This document shows positions 34,964 to 44,167 of a DNA stretch of 64,000 bases, one piece after another. Below the pieces are notes generated by a model, which worked only from the letters and a program-made list of their open reading frames with translations, searched no databases and was not told where the DNA came from. The DNA is from Nitrospirota bacterium. Lineage in GTDB: Bacteria > JACPQY01. The translations under genes were made by a program, and so were the position numbers. The stretch spans positions 78,560-142,559 of the forward strand of contig JACPAV010000019.1 of NCBI GenBank assembly GCA_016180645.1, in the 5' to 3' direction. Each line of letters opens with the position of its first letter. The first letter of the stretch is position 1.

Positions 34964-34991
34964 TCAACGGTGGTAGCAAAATTGGGCTACC

Positions 34992-35019
34992 TTGACAACA
35001 ACCGCTGATAGGCTATGGT
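34992..35019 (+). promoter_or_regulatory. Sigma-70-type promoter of the initiator tRNA
   Basis: TTGACA (34992-34997) and TATGGT (35014-35019) are separated by 16 bases. The predicted start point falls a few bases before the tRNA 5' end at 35033. The -35 box is a consensus match; the -10 box matches four of six positions. Confidence 0.7.
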
Positions 35020-35032
35020 GAAGGAACCTGAT

Positions 35033-35106
<74 letters not shown>

Positions 35107-35212
35107 CCCGCCGCGCGGGGAGCGGGATCCGCACGCAGGAGGGGAGTCCGACCTCATTGGAATTGCGCGGATCAGGGTCGCCCGGCCAACCCGGCCCATT
35201 CGCATCATCCCA

Positions 35213-36484
35213 TCATGAGATGTGATTCATGCCTCCCATGTACGGACGGAGCGCCTCCGGCACGACGACCGTTCCGTCCGATTGCTGATGGTTTTCCAAC
35301 ACGGCCACAAGAGTTCGCCCCACGGCCAGGCCGGAGCCGTTCAGCGTATGCACAAAATCCAGTTTCTTGTCCTTGGAGCGGCGGTATCGGATGTTCGCCC
35401 GCCTCGCCTGGAACGCCTCGCAATTGCTGCACGACGAAATTTCCTTATATCCCCCCTCGCCGGGCAGCCACACCTCCAAATCATAGGTCCTTGCCGCTGA
35501 AAACCCCAGATCGCCCGCGCACAGTTCCATGACTCGATAGGGCAACCCCAGTTTCTGAAGTATGCTTTCCGCATCGGTCGTCAGACTCTCAAGCTCCGAA
35601 TACGACTGCTCGGGTGTCGCAAATTTGACGATCTCGATCTTGTTGAACTGGTGCTGGCGGATGATCCCCTTCACGTCTTTCCCATGAGAGCCGGCCTCTT
35701 TTCGGAAGCAGGGCGTGTACGCCGCATACTTCAGCGGGAGTCGCTCCTCCTCCAGAATCTCGTCGCGGTGGAGATTCGTCAGAGGCACCTCCGCCGTGGG
35801 GACCAGGTAGTGATCCCACCCCTCCACCTTGAACATGTCCTCCGCGAATTTCGGGAGTTGTCCGGTGCCGACCATGATCTCGCGTCCCACGAGCGAGGGC
35901 GGCAGAATTTCCTCGTAGCCGTTTTCCCTCGTTTGAGTATCGAGCATGAAATTGATCAACGCACGTTCCATCCGGGCCGCGGCGCCTCGGTAGACCACGA
36001 ACCGGCTGCCGGAAAGTTTCGCGGCGCGCTCGAAATCAAGAATGCCCAGCGTTTCGCCGATGTCCCAATGCGCGCGCGGCTTGAAGTTGAACGAGGGTTT
36101 TGCTCCCGATTCACGCACCAGCCGGTTGTCCTGAGCCGTCTTCCCATCGGGCACGCCGTCACTGGGAAGATTGGGAATCAGCAGCAGCCAATCGCGAAGC
36201 GCGGCCTCAGCCAGCACCACCTCCTTCTCGATCGCCGCGATCTCCTCCCCCAGCTTCCGCACTTCGGCCTTCTTTTCCTCGATTCCCTCGCCCTTCCCGC
36301 GCGCTTTCCCAATTTGCTCCGACATGGTCTTCCGCCGGTTGCGCATCGCATCGGCCTTCGGCACCAGTTCGCGCCGTTTCTGATAAAGCTCCTGAAACCT
36401 CCCCCAATCGCACTCCCCCCCCCGACGCGCCATCCGCGCCTTCACGGCCTCCAGGTTTTCGAAAATGAACCGAGCATCGAGCAT
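35213..36484 (-). CDS. serS: Seryl-tRNA synthetase
   Basis: A class II aminoacyl-tRNA synthetase charging tRNA-Ser and tRNA-Sec. It has 423 residues from the ATG at 36484 ([15 protein letters not shown]); an ATG four codons upstream is also possible. The N-terminal long coiled coil is present (about 30-100). Motif 2 is [18 protein letters not shown], and motif 3 is [39 protein letters not shown] is the conserved serine-site segment. It is convergent with the initiator tRNA and divergent from the lipoprotein gene at 36551, with a 66-base gap. Confidence 0.97.
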   Translation of the reverse strand: MLDARFIFENLEAVKARMARRGGECDWGRFQELYQKRRELVPKADAMRNRRKTMSEQIGKARGKGEGIEEKKAEVRKLGEEIAAIEKEVVLAEAALRDWLLLIPNLPSDGVPDGKTAQDNRLVRESGAKPSFNFKPRAHWDIGETLGILDFERAAKLSGSRFVVYRGAAARMERALINFMLDTQTRENGYEEILPPSLVGREIMVGTGQLPKFAEDMFKVEGWDHYLVPTAEVPLTNLHRDEILEEERLPLKYAAYTPCFRKEAGSHGKDVKGIIRQHQFNKIEIVKFATPEQSYSELESLTTDAESILQKLGLPYRVMELCAGDLGFSAARTYDLEVWLPGEGGYKEISSCSNCEAFQARRANIRYRRSKDKKLDFVHTLNGSGLAVGRTLVAVLENHQQSDGTVVVPEALRPYMGGMNHIS

Positions 36485-36550
36485 GATCGCGGGCATTATA
36501 ATTCAGAACTGCGTTGATTGTGACTGGATTCCACCCTACAATCCGCTCCC

Positions 36551-38056
36551 ATGTACCTACGGAGGGGGAGCATCGAAAGGGCTCTCGCGGTCTTCACGGC
36601 ATGGGCAGTTGCCGGATGCGATGCTTTCCGAACTCCGGCGCCCGTCGGCCCGATCCTCCTCTCCCGGTCGGAACCCGCGTCGCTCGACCTCCTGCTGGCG
36701 GACTCGACCTTGCCCGTGCAAGTCGACGCCACCCATCTCTCGCCGGGGGACTACTTCGGTTCAATCACCATCACGGAACCATCGTCGGATTCCAATCCGG
36801 TCTCCGTTCGCCTCCATGCACGAGTCCGCTCGCCCTCAGCGGAAGAACCACCCAACATGGATACAGCGACGGGAACGGATTCCGTTTCCTCCGACTCCGT
36901 CCGCAAGGATGGCTCGGGGAAAACCGAGGAACCGTCGTGGGTCGTTCCTCCTCCCACCGAAGTCGAGCCCGGAGTCGAGTACGCCGTCGAATACACCCGC
37001 CCGCGGTCCGCGGAAGGAGATCTCCTGTACAGTTCGTTTCGTGTCTCCTCCGATCCAGACGGATCCGGATACGTTTCCCATAGTTCGGACACATCGATCG
37101 ACCCTGCCGACCAAACGAAAGCCAAGGCAACCATTACGTTCACCTCATGTTCATCGGGTCCGGTGTATGTTTTCTTCGAGTGGTTCGAAGGAGGAACGTG
37201 GCGCCTCTCCCAAACCTCAATCACCATCAACCTCCTCCGTCCGACGGCGCCCACACCGGCACTCGATTTCGACTCCAGCAACCTATTTCGAACGACTCCC
37301 ACCGTATCACGCCAGCGGATAGGCCAACTCTACGTGTCGTCTATCTGCGGCCTCCCGATGGCCTGGAGAGCATCCTCAAGCGAACGCTGGCTTGAGATTG
37401 CTCCGTCTGCCGGCAACATCCGTGAAGGGGATTCGGGGCGGAACCGCATGGAACTGTGGACCACCAAACTTCTCATGCCCGGAAGCTACGCGAGCACGGT
37501 GACGGTCACCGCCGATGAATCGGGCCGACATGACTCGCAAAGTGAATACCTCGTGGTCGCCCCCGTGCGCCTCGAATGGTTGGACGCCGCACCCGCAAGT
37601 GTGCAATCCGGGGAGGAGATCCTCCTGAGACTCCGACCCCTGAGCGGATATGCACCTCAGAGCATCTGGATCGAACCGATCAACCTGGGTGGCCCGAGAT
37701 GGTCCACCGACCCGGGCACGATCCCGGCGCTTCCGTTGCCCGATGGAACCTTCGTAGCGCCCCTTCGACTGGTTGCCTGTAGCGAATCCCGCTATCGCAT
37801 CTCCGCATGGGGAGGTTATTCCCAATACTCCACCTCCGCGGATCAGGACGGCGCCAGCCCTCCCGTCGAAATCCAGGTGACTCCGTTGGGTCGCACGGTC
37901 TTGATCGTTAAGCCGACCGTGCTGATAGTTGAGGTTGCAGCCGGGATGAAATCCAGGAGCCAGGAGATTCGGCTGGATTTCCCCTGTCAGAACAGCGGAG
38001 AACGCCTGAAAATTTCCCCGAGCCATTCGTGGATCCTCTTGGCCCCTCCCGAGTAG
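36551..38056 (+). CDS. Putative surface lipoprotein with BACON-like domains
   Basis: A 501-residue exported protein. The N-terminus ends in a lipobox (AWAVAGC, Cys23). Two stretches resemble BACON/Ig-like modules: about 45-90 (HLSPGDYFGSITITEP) and about 275-325 (RWLEIAPSAGNI, then MPGSYASTVTVTADESG). A Ser/Thr-rich linker at about 93-130 and several beta-rich segments lie between and after them. I cannot name a specific family. The gene is 13 bases upstream of a predicted outer-membrane protein, and both are probably transcribed together as a cell-surface pair. Confidence 0.65.
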   Translation: MYLRRGSIERALAVFTAWAVAGCDAFRTPAPVGPILLSRSEPASLDLLLADSTLPVQVDATHLSPGDYFGSITITEPSSDSNPVSVRLHARVRSPSAEEPPNMDTATGTDSVSSDSVRKDGSGKTEEPSWVVPPPTEVEPGVEYAVEYTRPRSAEGDLLYSSFRVSSDPDGSGYVSHSSDTSIDPADQTKAKATITFTSCSSGPVYVFFEWFEGGTWRLSQTSITINLLRPTAPTPALDFDSSNLFRTTPTVSRQRIGQLYVSSICGLPMAWRASSSERWLEIAPSAGNIREGDSGRNRMELWTTKLLMPGSYASTVTVTADESGRHDSQSEYLVVAPVRLEWLDAAPASVQSGEEILLRLRPLSGYAPQSIWIEPINLGGPRWSTDPGTIPALPLPDGTFVAPLRLVACSESRYRISAWGGYSQYSTSADQDGASPPVEIQVTPLGRTVLIVKPTVLIVEVAAGMKSRSQEIRLDFPCQNSGERLKISPSHSWILLAPPE

Positions 38057-38069
38057 AAAGGAGATTCCC

Positions 38070-39491
38070 ATGCGTCTTGATGACCACACACGGATTGTCC
38101 TGGCGACCATCCTTGGCCTTGCCGTGGCGCACGCTTCGCCCGAATCGGCCACGGCCACCCCTGCCCGCTCCCAATCCCTTCTTCAAAACCGCGGGATGGC
38201 GGATGACACCGACCTCTTCATCTTCCCGGCATCCATTTTCCTGTTCGACAACGCCGTCTACGCGGACTTGGGGGTGAATTCGTTCAACGGCGCGGGGGGT
38301 GTCCTCTTCCATCGGCACCGGGGCGCGGGACTGTTTGTCAATCGCCACAACGTGGGGCGTACCTCCCTGGGTTCGACCGACGATCTTACCCAGACCCAAC
38401 TGTCCCTCTCGGAATCCACCCAGACGCCCTCGATTCGGACGACCACACAATCGGACCTCCCTCCGTCGCCGGACAAAGTTCTCGACCTGATGCTCGCCAA
38501 GCCGCTTCGGGGGCCGGGCCGGTGGATGGGCCTTGGTCTCTCGATGAGCCACAAATCCGATGACCGCGGCGCGGCGGCCGCCACCCTGACCGACGATACC
38601 GGCCTTCCGATCACCGTTACCCGATCCCAAAAGGCCCGCTCCACACTCTTCGCAATCATGCCGGGCTACACGCGAATCACGGACTCCGACCGCATGGAAG
38701 TCTCTCTGAACGCCACGCTCTCGCTGTTCAGGATCGAGAACAGACTCGCGCAGGAAATCCCCCCGGATGTCAATGTCATTCCCCTCGGAAAGTCAGAGGG
38801 CACCGCGCTCAATCAGGCCGGTCCTCCTTCGGTGGGCGGCGCGTTCCGTTGGCAAACCAATCGAAATCCGGCTGCAACCGACTGGGTCTTCTACACCTCG
38901 CTGGACAGGAGGGACTATGACTCGGTTAGCCCCATCAATGAGACAAGCACCGAGGCCGATCAATACCAATTCTCCGTCCAGACCGGACCGCGTTGGCAGC
39001 CCGTCGAAAACGTCACGCTTACACTCCTGGGTGAAGCGGGATTCGACCAACTGGCCGTGGCGCCGAATCCCGGACCCAGCCGGCGCGTCACCACATACAT
39101 CTTTCCGGCGGTCCACGGTGCGGCCGAGGCCCGGATCTCCAAGCACATTTCCGTACGGGGAGCGGTGGTCAACGGCTTCGAGTGGACTCGTTCACGACTA
39201 CCGGGGACTCAACCCGAATCGCCTCGTCGGACGCTGAGCGAAACGGAGACCCGCTTCAATTGGGCCGTGGGCCTTTCCGGGCACCACAAGGCCTTCGACC
39301 TCGACGCCTCCGTTCGGTCAGCCCTTCTCACCAACGGCCCCGCCTTCATCGGCGGCGAAACGTCCCAATCGGGCGGCCCCGGACTATTCTCCCTCCTCTC
39401 CCTGACCTACCGATTCGGGGAGCCGGCCCAGACCAGCACGAACGACCCTCCACCCCCCTCATCAGACTCCGCCCCAAGTCCCTCACCCTGA
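38070..39491 (+). CDS. Putative outer-membrane beta-barrel protein
   Basis: A 473-residue protein with a signal peptide (RIVLATILGLAVAHA). Alternating hydrophobic strands follow (MGLGLSMSHKSD, LFAIMPGYTRI, VTLTLLGEAGF, ISVRGAVVNGFEW). It has a late strand ending in an aromatic residue (LFSLLSLTYRF), then a Pro/Ser-rich tail. The layout suggests a barrel with the tail outside or in the periplasm. No family recognised. It follows the BACON-like lipoprotein by 13 bases. Confidence 0.6.
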   Translation: MRLDDHTRIVLATILGLAVAHASPESATATPARSQSLLQNRGMADDTDLFIFPASIFLFDNAVYADLGVNSFNGAGGVLFHRHRGAGLFVNRHNVGRTSLGSTDDLTQTQLSLSESTQTPSIRTTTQSDLPPSPDKVLDLMLAKPLRGPGRWMGLGLSMSHKSDDRGAAAATLTDDTGLPITVTRSQKARSTLFAIMPGYTRITDSDRMEVSLNATLSLFRIENRLAQEIPPDVNVIPLGKSEGTALNQAGPPSVGGAFRWQTNRNPAATDWVFYTSLDRRDYDSVSPINETSTEADQYQFSVQTGPRWQPVENVTLTLLGEAGFDQLAVAPNPGPSRRVTTYIFPAVHGAAEARISKHISVRGAVVNGFEWTRSRLPGTQPESPRRTLSETETRFNWAVGLSGHHKAFDLDASVRSALLTNGPAFIGGETSQSGGPGLFSLLSLTYRFGEPAQTSTNDPPPPSSDSAPSPSP

Positions 39492-39543
39492 AATTCCAAC
39501 TCTCGGTACGCCGACTTTTTTTGTGATAGGATTCCCGAAACCT

Positions 39544-39618
39544 GGCGCGGTAGCCAAGTGGTAAGGCGGCAGTCTGCAAAACTGCTATACATCGGTTCAA
39601 TTCCGATCCGCGCCTCCA
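39544..39618 (+). tRNA. tRNA-Cys (GCA)
   Basis: A 75-base cloverleaf including an encoded CCA (39616-39618). Acceptor arms GGCGCGG/CCGCGCC pair perfectly. The anticodon loop CTGCAAA gives GCA, and the discriminator base is T (U73), as expected for tRNA-Cys. The T arm is ATCGG/CCGAT around TTCAATT. The roughly 200 bases downstream, up to pabB, hold GC-rich inverted sequence but nothing I can name. Confidence 0.95.
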
Positions 39619-39815
39619 GCCATGGACGGTGCGGTACCCCGCCCTGAAGGCCGACCACGACGGGAGGCGAAGGGAGGCGGGGTGCGTGCGTAGATCGCGC
39701 CGGCCACCTAGGCGACCTTCCGCGGTCGCCCATCCAGAATTCCCGATCCGCTCTGCACCCGGCCCACTCCTTGCCCCTTGATTTCATGGCTCGTCCGTGG
39801 TCCCCTTGAACGGCG

Positions 39816-41168
39816 ATGAGCACACCCGACAATCTGGCGCTCCGTTGGAAGGGACCTCTTGACGTCCTCTTCCTCCGACTCCTTCCCGCGAAGCCCATTG
39901 CGTTCATTCGTCGATCGGGAACGGTCTTCATCGGCTTCCAAGCAGCGGACCGATTCACACACACCTCCACCGCAGACACCACCCACCCATTCGACCGCCT
40001 CGAAGCCTGGGTCAACTCCCACTCGGTGCAGGACTCGGGACCCCAACTTTCGGTCGGATACATCAGCTACGACACCAAGAACTTCCTCGCGGATTTCAGC
40101 CGTCGCCGCGGCTACGCGCCCCTTTACCCCGAGATAACCTTTCTCCATTTCACCGAAGGCCTCTTTCTCGATACCGAAAAACAGGTCATGTATCTCCGCA
40201 TCCCGTCCGAATCCAAACGCGATGAGATCGCCGCTCTCCTCCTCGCAACCGAAAATCCCCGCTCGGCCATTCCCTCCTCACCGACCGACGTCCGTTTCAC
40301 CGCCTTCCCTGCCTACAGCGAAAAAATCCGCCGCATACAGCACTACCTCCGCGAGGGCGATTCCTACGAGGTGAACCATACGGAGCGCTTCACGTTCAAG
40401 TATCGGGGCGCCGCGGGGCCACTCTTCGCGCGACTCCTCGCCGAATCCGACGCCCTCCGCGCCACGTGGATCCGCGATGACTCGCTGACGATCCTTTCCG
40501 CCACCCTCGAGGATTTTGTGGCCGTCCGAGGTGAGAAAATCGAGAGCAAGCCCATGAAGGGAACCCGCGCCTCCGCGGGCCATAAACAACTTGACGACGC
40601 CCTCATCGAGGAACTTCGAAACAGTCGAAAGGATCGCGCGGAGCACGTCATGATCGTCGACGTCGTCCGGAATGACCTGGGACGCGTCTGCCGGCCGGGA
40701 ACGGTGGCCGTTACCCGCCCCTTCGAAGTGATCTCCTACCCCACCGTGCATCACATGGTTTCGACGATCGAAGGGCAACTCCGAACGGACACGCGCATGG
40801 CCGACATCCTTCGAGCCGTCTTCCCCGCGGCCTCCGTCACCGGCGCCCCCAAAATTCGCGCCACCGAAATCATCGACGAACTGGAGGAAACGCCGCGCGG
40901 CATCTACACCGGCGCGATCGGACTGATCGGCGGGCCGCAGGACTACGACCTCTCCATGGGCATCCGCACCCTCACCCTCCGCGGGGAAGATGCCGTTTAC
41001 GGAACCGGCGGCGGCATCGTCATCGATTCGGACCCCCGCGCCGAGTATGAGGAATGTTCGGCGAAGACCGAGGTCCTCCTCCGAGCCCTTTTCGGCGGAT
41101 CTCCCGCCGCCCCCGATGAAGAAAACATCCATCTGCTGGGTCAACGGCCGCTATCTCGCCCAGCCTGA
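39816..41168 (+). CDS. pabB: Aminodeoxychorismate synthase component I
   Basis: Joins ammonia to chorismate to give 4-amino-4-deoxychorismate, the precursor of p-aminobenzoate and folate. It has 450 residues, a usual length. The chorismate-binding core shows YLREGDSYEVNHTERF, the loop KPMKGTRASAG, EHVMIVDVVRNDLGRVC, HHMVSTIEGQL and FPAASVTGAPKIRATEII. The PIKGT-type Lys needed for the PabB covalent intermediate is present in KPMKGT. The first half is less conserved. It overlaps pabC by 53 bases. A PabA-type glutaminase is not in the window. Confidence 0.92.
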   Translation: MSTPDNLALRWKGPLDVLFLRLLPAKPIAFIRRSGTVFIGFQAADRFTHTSTADTTHPFDRLEAWVNSHSVQDSGPQLSVGYISYDTKNFLADFSRRRGYAPLYPEITFLHFTEGLFLDTEKQVMYLRIPSESKRDEIAALLLATENPRSAIPSSPTDVRFTAFPAYSEKIRRIQHYLREGDSYEVNHTERFTFKYRGAAGPLFARLLAESDALRATWIRDDSLTILSATLEDFVAVRGEKIESKPMKGTRASAGHKQLDDALIEELRNSRKDRAEHVMIVDVVRNDLGRVCRPGTVAVTRPFEVISYPTVHHMVSTIEGQLRTDTRMADILRAVFPAASVTGAPKIRATEIIDELEETPRGIYTGAIGLIGGPQDYDLSMGIRTLTLRGEDAVYGTGGGIVIDSDPRAEYEECSAKTEVLLRALFGGSPAAPDEENIHLLGQRPLSRPA

Positions 41169-41991
41169 AGCCCGCGTCTCTCCGTTCGACTCCGGATTCC
41201 TGTATGGCGACGGAGTGTACGACACCCTGCGCGCCTACCGCGGCCGGATCTTCAAATTGGAGCAACATCTCGGGCGCCTCCGGGAGAACCTTCGCTTCGT
41301 GGACATTCCCTTCTCCAAGTTCGATCTGCTCCAACGAGTGTTCACGAAACTCATCGTCATGAACCACAGCCCGGACGCGGTTCTCCGGGCCCAAATAACG
41401 CGCGGCGTCCAGCGGGAATTTCCGCCATACCCCCGTTTCGATTCGCCTACGGTTCTTGTATCCCTTCGCCCCGTTCCGCGCTATGACCCCACCCACTACA
41501 CGCGCGGTGTCGTCGTGACCCTGCTGGAGGCGCCGTTCGTTTTCGCCGGGCCGAAACCCAAATCGACCAACTTCCAGGCCAATCTACTCGCCCGCCTCCG
41601 CGCCGCTCGCGAAAAGGCGTTCGAAGCCGTTTTCATCTCCGGGAACCGAGTTCTCGAGGGGAGCATGTCGAACATCTTCTTCGTTCGCCGCGGACGACTC
41701 TTCACCCCGCGGCTTGACGGCATCCTGCCCGGAATCACTCGATCCACGGTTCTCGGCCTGGCGCGGCAACTCCAAATCCCCGCGCACGAATCCGTGTGCA
41801 CCGTCTCTCAACTCATGAAGGCCGATGAAGCCTTCCTCACCAGTACCACGCTGGAAGTCATGCCGATTTGCAAACTGCGGCGGCGTCGCCGCGCTCGCGC
41901 CTACGCCCGCCATCCCGTTGCGGATGCGTTGCGCGCTGCCTACCGGAAACGCGTGGAAGCCGACTGCTCTTCCCTGACCCCTGAACCCTGA
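41116..41991 (+). CDS. pabC: Class IV aminotransferase, probable aminodeoxychorismate lyase
   Basis: A PLP enzyme of fold type IV, 291 residues from the ATG at 41116. The substrate-entry motif VSPFDSGFLYGDGVYDTLRA is followed by the PLP lysine Lys149 in GPKPKSTNFQANLLARL. The cofactor-phosphate segment is RVLEGSMSNIFFV. Branched-chain and D-amino-acid aminotransferases look alike, but fusion-like overlap with pabB favours the pyruvate-releasing lyase that yields p-aminobenzoate. The C-terminus is unusually basic (KLRRRRRARAYARH). Confidence 0.85.
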   Translation: MKKTSICWVNGRYLAQPEARVSPFDSGFLYGDGVYDTLRAYRGRIFKLEQHLGRLRENLRFVDIPFSKFDLLQRVFTKLIVMNHSPDAVLRAQITRGVQREFPPYPRFDSPTVLVSLRPVPRYDPTHYTRGVVVTLLEAPFVFAGPKPKSTNFQANLLARLRAAREKAFEAVFISGNRVLEGSMSNIFFVRRGRLFTPRLDGILPGITRSTVLGLARQLQIPAHESVCTVSQLMKADEAFLTSTTLEVMPICKLRRRRRARAYARHPVADALRAAYRKRVEADCSSLTPEP

Positions 41992-42014
41992 CCCCCCTCC
42001 TCAGCCCTCTGGGT

Positions 42015-42071
42015 ATAATAGGTGACAGTATCCTCTATTTGGCCTAATAATAGTATACTGTCACCGTTTAT
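42015..42071. repeat. Palindrome with GGTGACAGTATACT core, copy 2
   Basis: Arms at 42015-42034 and 42052-42071 match in 17 of 20 positions; the right arm carries AGTATACTGTCACCGTTTAT, identical to copy 1 at 23329-23346 and flanks. It sits between convergent genes and abuts the stop codon of the acyl-CoA synthetase. Confidence 0.8.
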
Positions 42072-43865
42072 TCATGTGTACATCGAGTCCAACACCGACT
42101 GGTACTTCTTCGTCACTTCCTTCCGACGGACCTTCAGCGTCGGCGTCAGCATGTTGTTCTCCTGCGTGAAGTCCTCCTGAACCAGCTTGAACTTCTTCAC
42201 CTGCTCCCAGCTTCCCAGCTTGGAGTTCACCCCGTTCACCGCCTCCTGAACCCGGGCGACGAGCTTGTCGTTCTTGACGGCGTCCCCCATTTGTACCGAT
42301 TCGCCCAACCCGTTCGACTTCGCAAATACCTTGACTTCATCCGGATTCAAGGTAATCAGCGCCGTGCAGAATGGACGTCGGTCGCCATGAACCATCGCCT
42401 GACTGATGATCGGATCCTTCGCCTTCAGCAGATTTTCCACGTACTGCGGTGCGACGTATTTTCCACCCGCGGTCTTGATGAGATCCTTCTTCCGATCGGT
42501 GATTCGAAGGAATCCATCCGCATCGAACTCCCCGATGTCCCCGGTGGCGAACCAACCGTCGTCGAGAAACGCCTGTTTCGTCTCCTCCGCCAGTTTGTAA
42601 TAGCCCTTCGCAATGTTCGGTCCCCGACCCAGGATCTCCCCGTCCTCCGCGATCCGGATTTCCACCCCGGGAATCGGCTTCCCCACGGTGCCGAACTTGA
42701 AATCTTCCACGCGGTTGATCGTCACCGCGGGACACGTCTCCGTCAGCCCGTAGCCTTCGATCACCAGAATCCCCGCGGCGTGGAAGAACTCCGCGATTTC
42801 ACGCGAAAGCGGAGCACCACCCGAAATGCAAAACCGGATTCTCCCTCCCAGTTTCTCATGCAGCTTCGAAAACACCAGCTTGTGTGCCAGTTTCTTCTGG
42901 AGCCCCAGACTCAAAGGAATCGGCTCCTTCTTCTGAATCCTCCGGCTCACCTCCGTGCCCACGGCCACGGCCCAGTCGAAAATCTTCTTTTTCGCCGGAG
43001 AGGCCGCCGCGCCCGCAAGAACTTTCCCGTACACTTTCTCGTACACCCGGGGCACGCTCGCAAAGATGGTCGGGTGCGACTCCATCAGATTCTCGCCGAC
43101 CTTGTCGATGTTTTCCGCATACCACGTCTCATAGCCAAGATGGATCCCGGCGTACTCTTCCGAACGCGCAAAGGAATGGGCCAGAGGCAGAAAGAGGAGA
43201 TTGGAATCCCCCTCCCTGAAGTCACCGATGGTCCCGAGCATCCGCGCCATGCTGAGGTGATTGTCGTGGCTCTGCATGACGCCCTTCGGCACGCCGGTCG
43301 TCCCCGACGTGTAGACGATGGTCGCCAGATCGTCCGGCTTGATCGCGGAAATCCGCTTCTCCATCTCCCTCAAGTCGCCCTTCCGCCCGGCCTCGCACAC
43401 CTCGCGGAGAGAAAGCACGCCTTTTCCCTTCTTGTCCTTCTCTTCCATCACGATGATGTGCTTCAACGTCTTGAGCTGGTCCCGCAGGGCCTGGATTTTC
43501 TCGACCTGCGCGGCATTTTCCGCAATCACGGCAACGGATTCCGAATCGTTGAAGATGTAAGCGGCCTGCTCCGGCGTGCTCGAAGGGTAGATCGGGATAC
43601 TGATCCCGCCCGCGCTCATGATGGCCACGTCCGCCCATACCCACTCCGCGCGGCTCGCGCTGAAAATGGCCACGGCGTCTTTCGGTTGCGCGCCCAGGCC
43701 GATCAAACCCAACGCCAGGTCGTCCACAATTTGGCGGATCTCCTGCCATGTACGCGTGTCCCACTTCCCGTCCTTCTTCGAATGCTGGGCGGGCCTGGGA
43801 CCCGACTTGTTCACCCGCTCGCGGAAAAGCGCGGGAATGGTTCTCGCTTTCATCTCTTCAGCCAT
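42072..43865 (-). CDS. Long-chain fatty-acid-CoA ligase (FadD15-like)
   Basis: Activates fatty acids with ATP and CoA. It has 597 residues from the ATG at 43865, which has GGAGG upstream. The AMP-binding signature is TIVYTSGTTGVPKGVMQSH. GYGLTETCPAVTINRVED follows, then the hinge region WFATGDIGEFDADGFLRITD, and the catalytic C-terminal lysine region RKKDLIKTAGGKYVAPQYVE. Organisation resembles the bubblegum/FadD15 group of long-chain ligases. It is a monocistronic unit, convergent with pabC and divergent from the lipoprotein gene at 44168. Confidence 0.93.
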   Translation of the reverse strand: MAEEMKARTIPALFRERVNKSGPRPAQHSKKDGKWDTRTWQEIRQIVDDLALGLIGLGAQPKDAVAIFSASRAEWVWADVAIMSAGGISIPIYPSSTPEQAAYIFNDSESVAVIAENAAQVEKIQALRDQLKTLKHIIVMEEKDKKGKGVLSLREVCEAGRKGDLREMEKRISAIKPDDLATIVYTSGTTGVPKGVMQSHDNHLSMARMLGTIGDFREGDSNLLFLPLAHSFARSEEYAGIHLGYETWYAENIDKVGENLMESHPTIFASVPRVYEKVYGKVLAGAAASPAKKKIFDWAVAVGTEVSRRIQKKEPIPLSLGLQKKLAHKLVFSKLHEKLGGRIRFCISGGAPLSREIAEFFHAAGILVIEGYGLTETCPAVTINRVEDFKFGTVGKPIPGVEIRIAEDGEILGRGPNIAKGYYKLAEETKQAFLDDGWFATGDIGEFDADGFLRITDRKKDLIKTAGGKYVAPQYVENLLKAKDPIISQAMVHGDRRPFCTALITLNPDEVKVFAKSNGLGESVQMGDAVKNDKLVARVQEAVNGVNSKLGSWEQVKKFKLVQEDFTQENNMLTPTLKVRRKEVTKKYQSVLDSMYT

Positions 43866-43924
43866 GTGTCCTCCAATTGGTAGTAGCACTCATATCATGG
43901 TTCCCAGCGGCATACGACCTTCTC

Positions 43925-44056
43925 GCCGTTCCCGCGAAGACGGGAACCCAGACTGGACCATGGTCCATGCCGCGCCATCCTGGGCGCGGCGACATTGCAT
44001 GGTCCCGTGGCATCCTGGACACGGGATACCTGCTTTCGCAGGAATCACGAAGCCCG
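43925..44056. repeat. Composite dispersed repeat, copy C, in the 302-base gap before 44168
   Basis: The gap 43866-44167 between two divergent genes is largely repeat. It contains a TTCCCGCGAAGACGGGAA hairpin, then the copy-A-type hairpin with GCCGCGCC and GGGCGCGGC arms (43969-43990). GACATTGCATGGTCCC and a second hairpin (CCCGTGGCATCCTGGACACGGG without its last bases) follow, then CTGCTTTCGCAGG. No other feature or clear promoter is visible in the remaining 100 bases. Confidence 0.7.
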
Positions 44057-44167
44057 TTGCTGAGGCCGGTATCGGCACAGCTAGGTCATCAATGTGGGCG
44101 ATTCTACCCCGCTCTCCGCCATTTTCAACTTGACAATTCGTCCCATTTCTCTAATCTACGCCCACCA

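Noticed and set aside
39619-39815. A third tRNA or small RNA after tRNA-Cys
   Set aside because: There are GC-rich inverted segments but no cloverleaf, T-loop signature or promoter that I can support.
42015-42071. The two GGTGACAGTATACT palindromes as ends of one composite transposon
   Set aside because: They lie about 19 kb apart, the genes between them include serS, two tRNAs and pab genes, and no transposase is present.
42291-43883. A 530-codon open frame on the plus strand opposite the acyl-CoA ligase
   Set aside because: It mirrors a well-conserved gene on the other strand, its product has no recognisable motif, and GC-rich genes commonly leave an open antisense frame.
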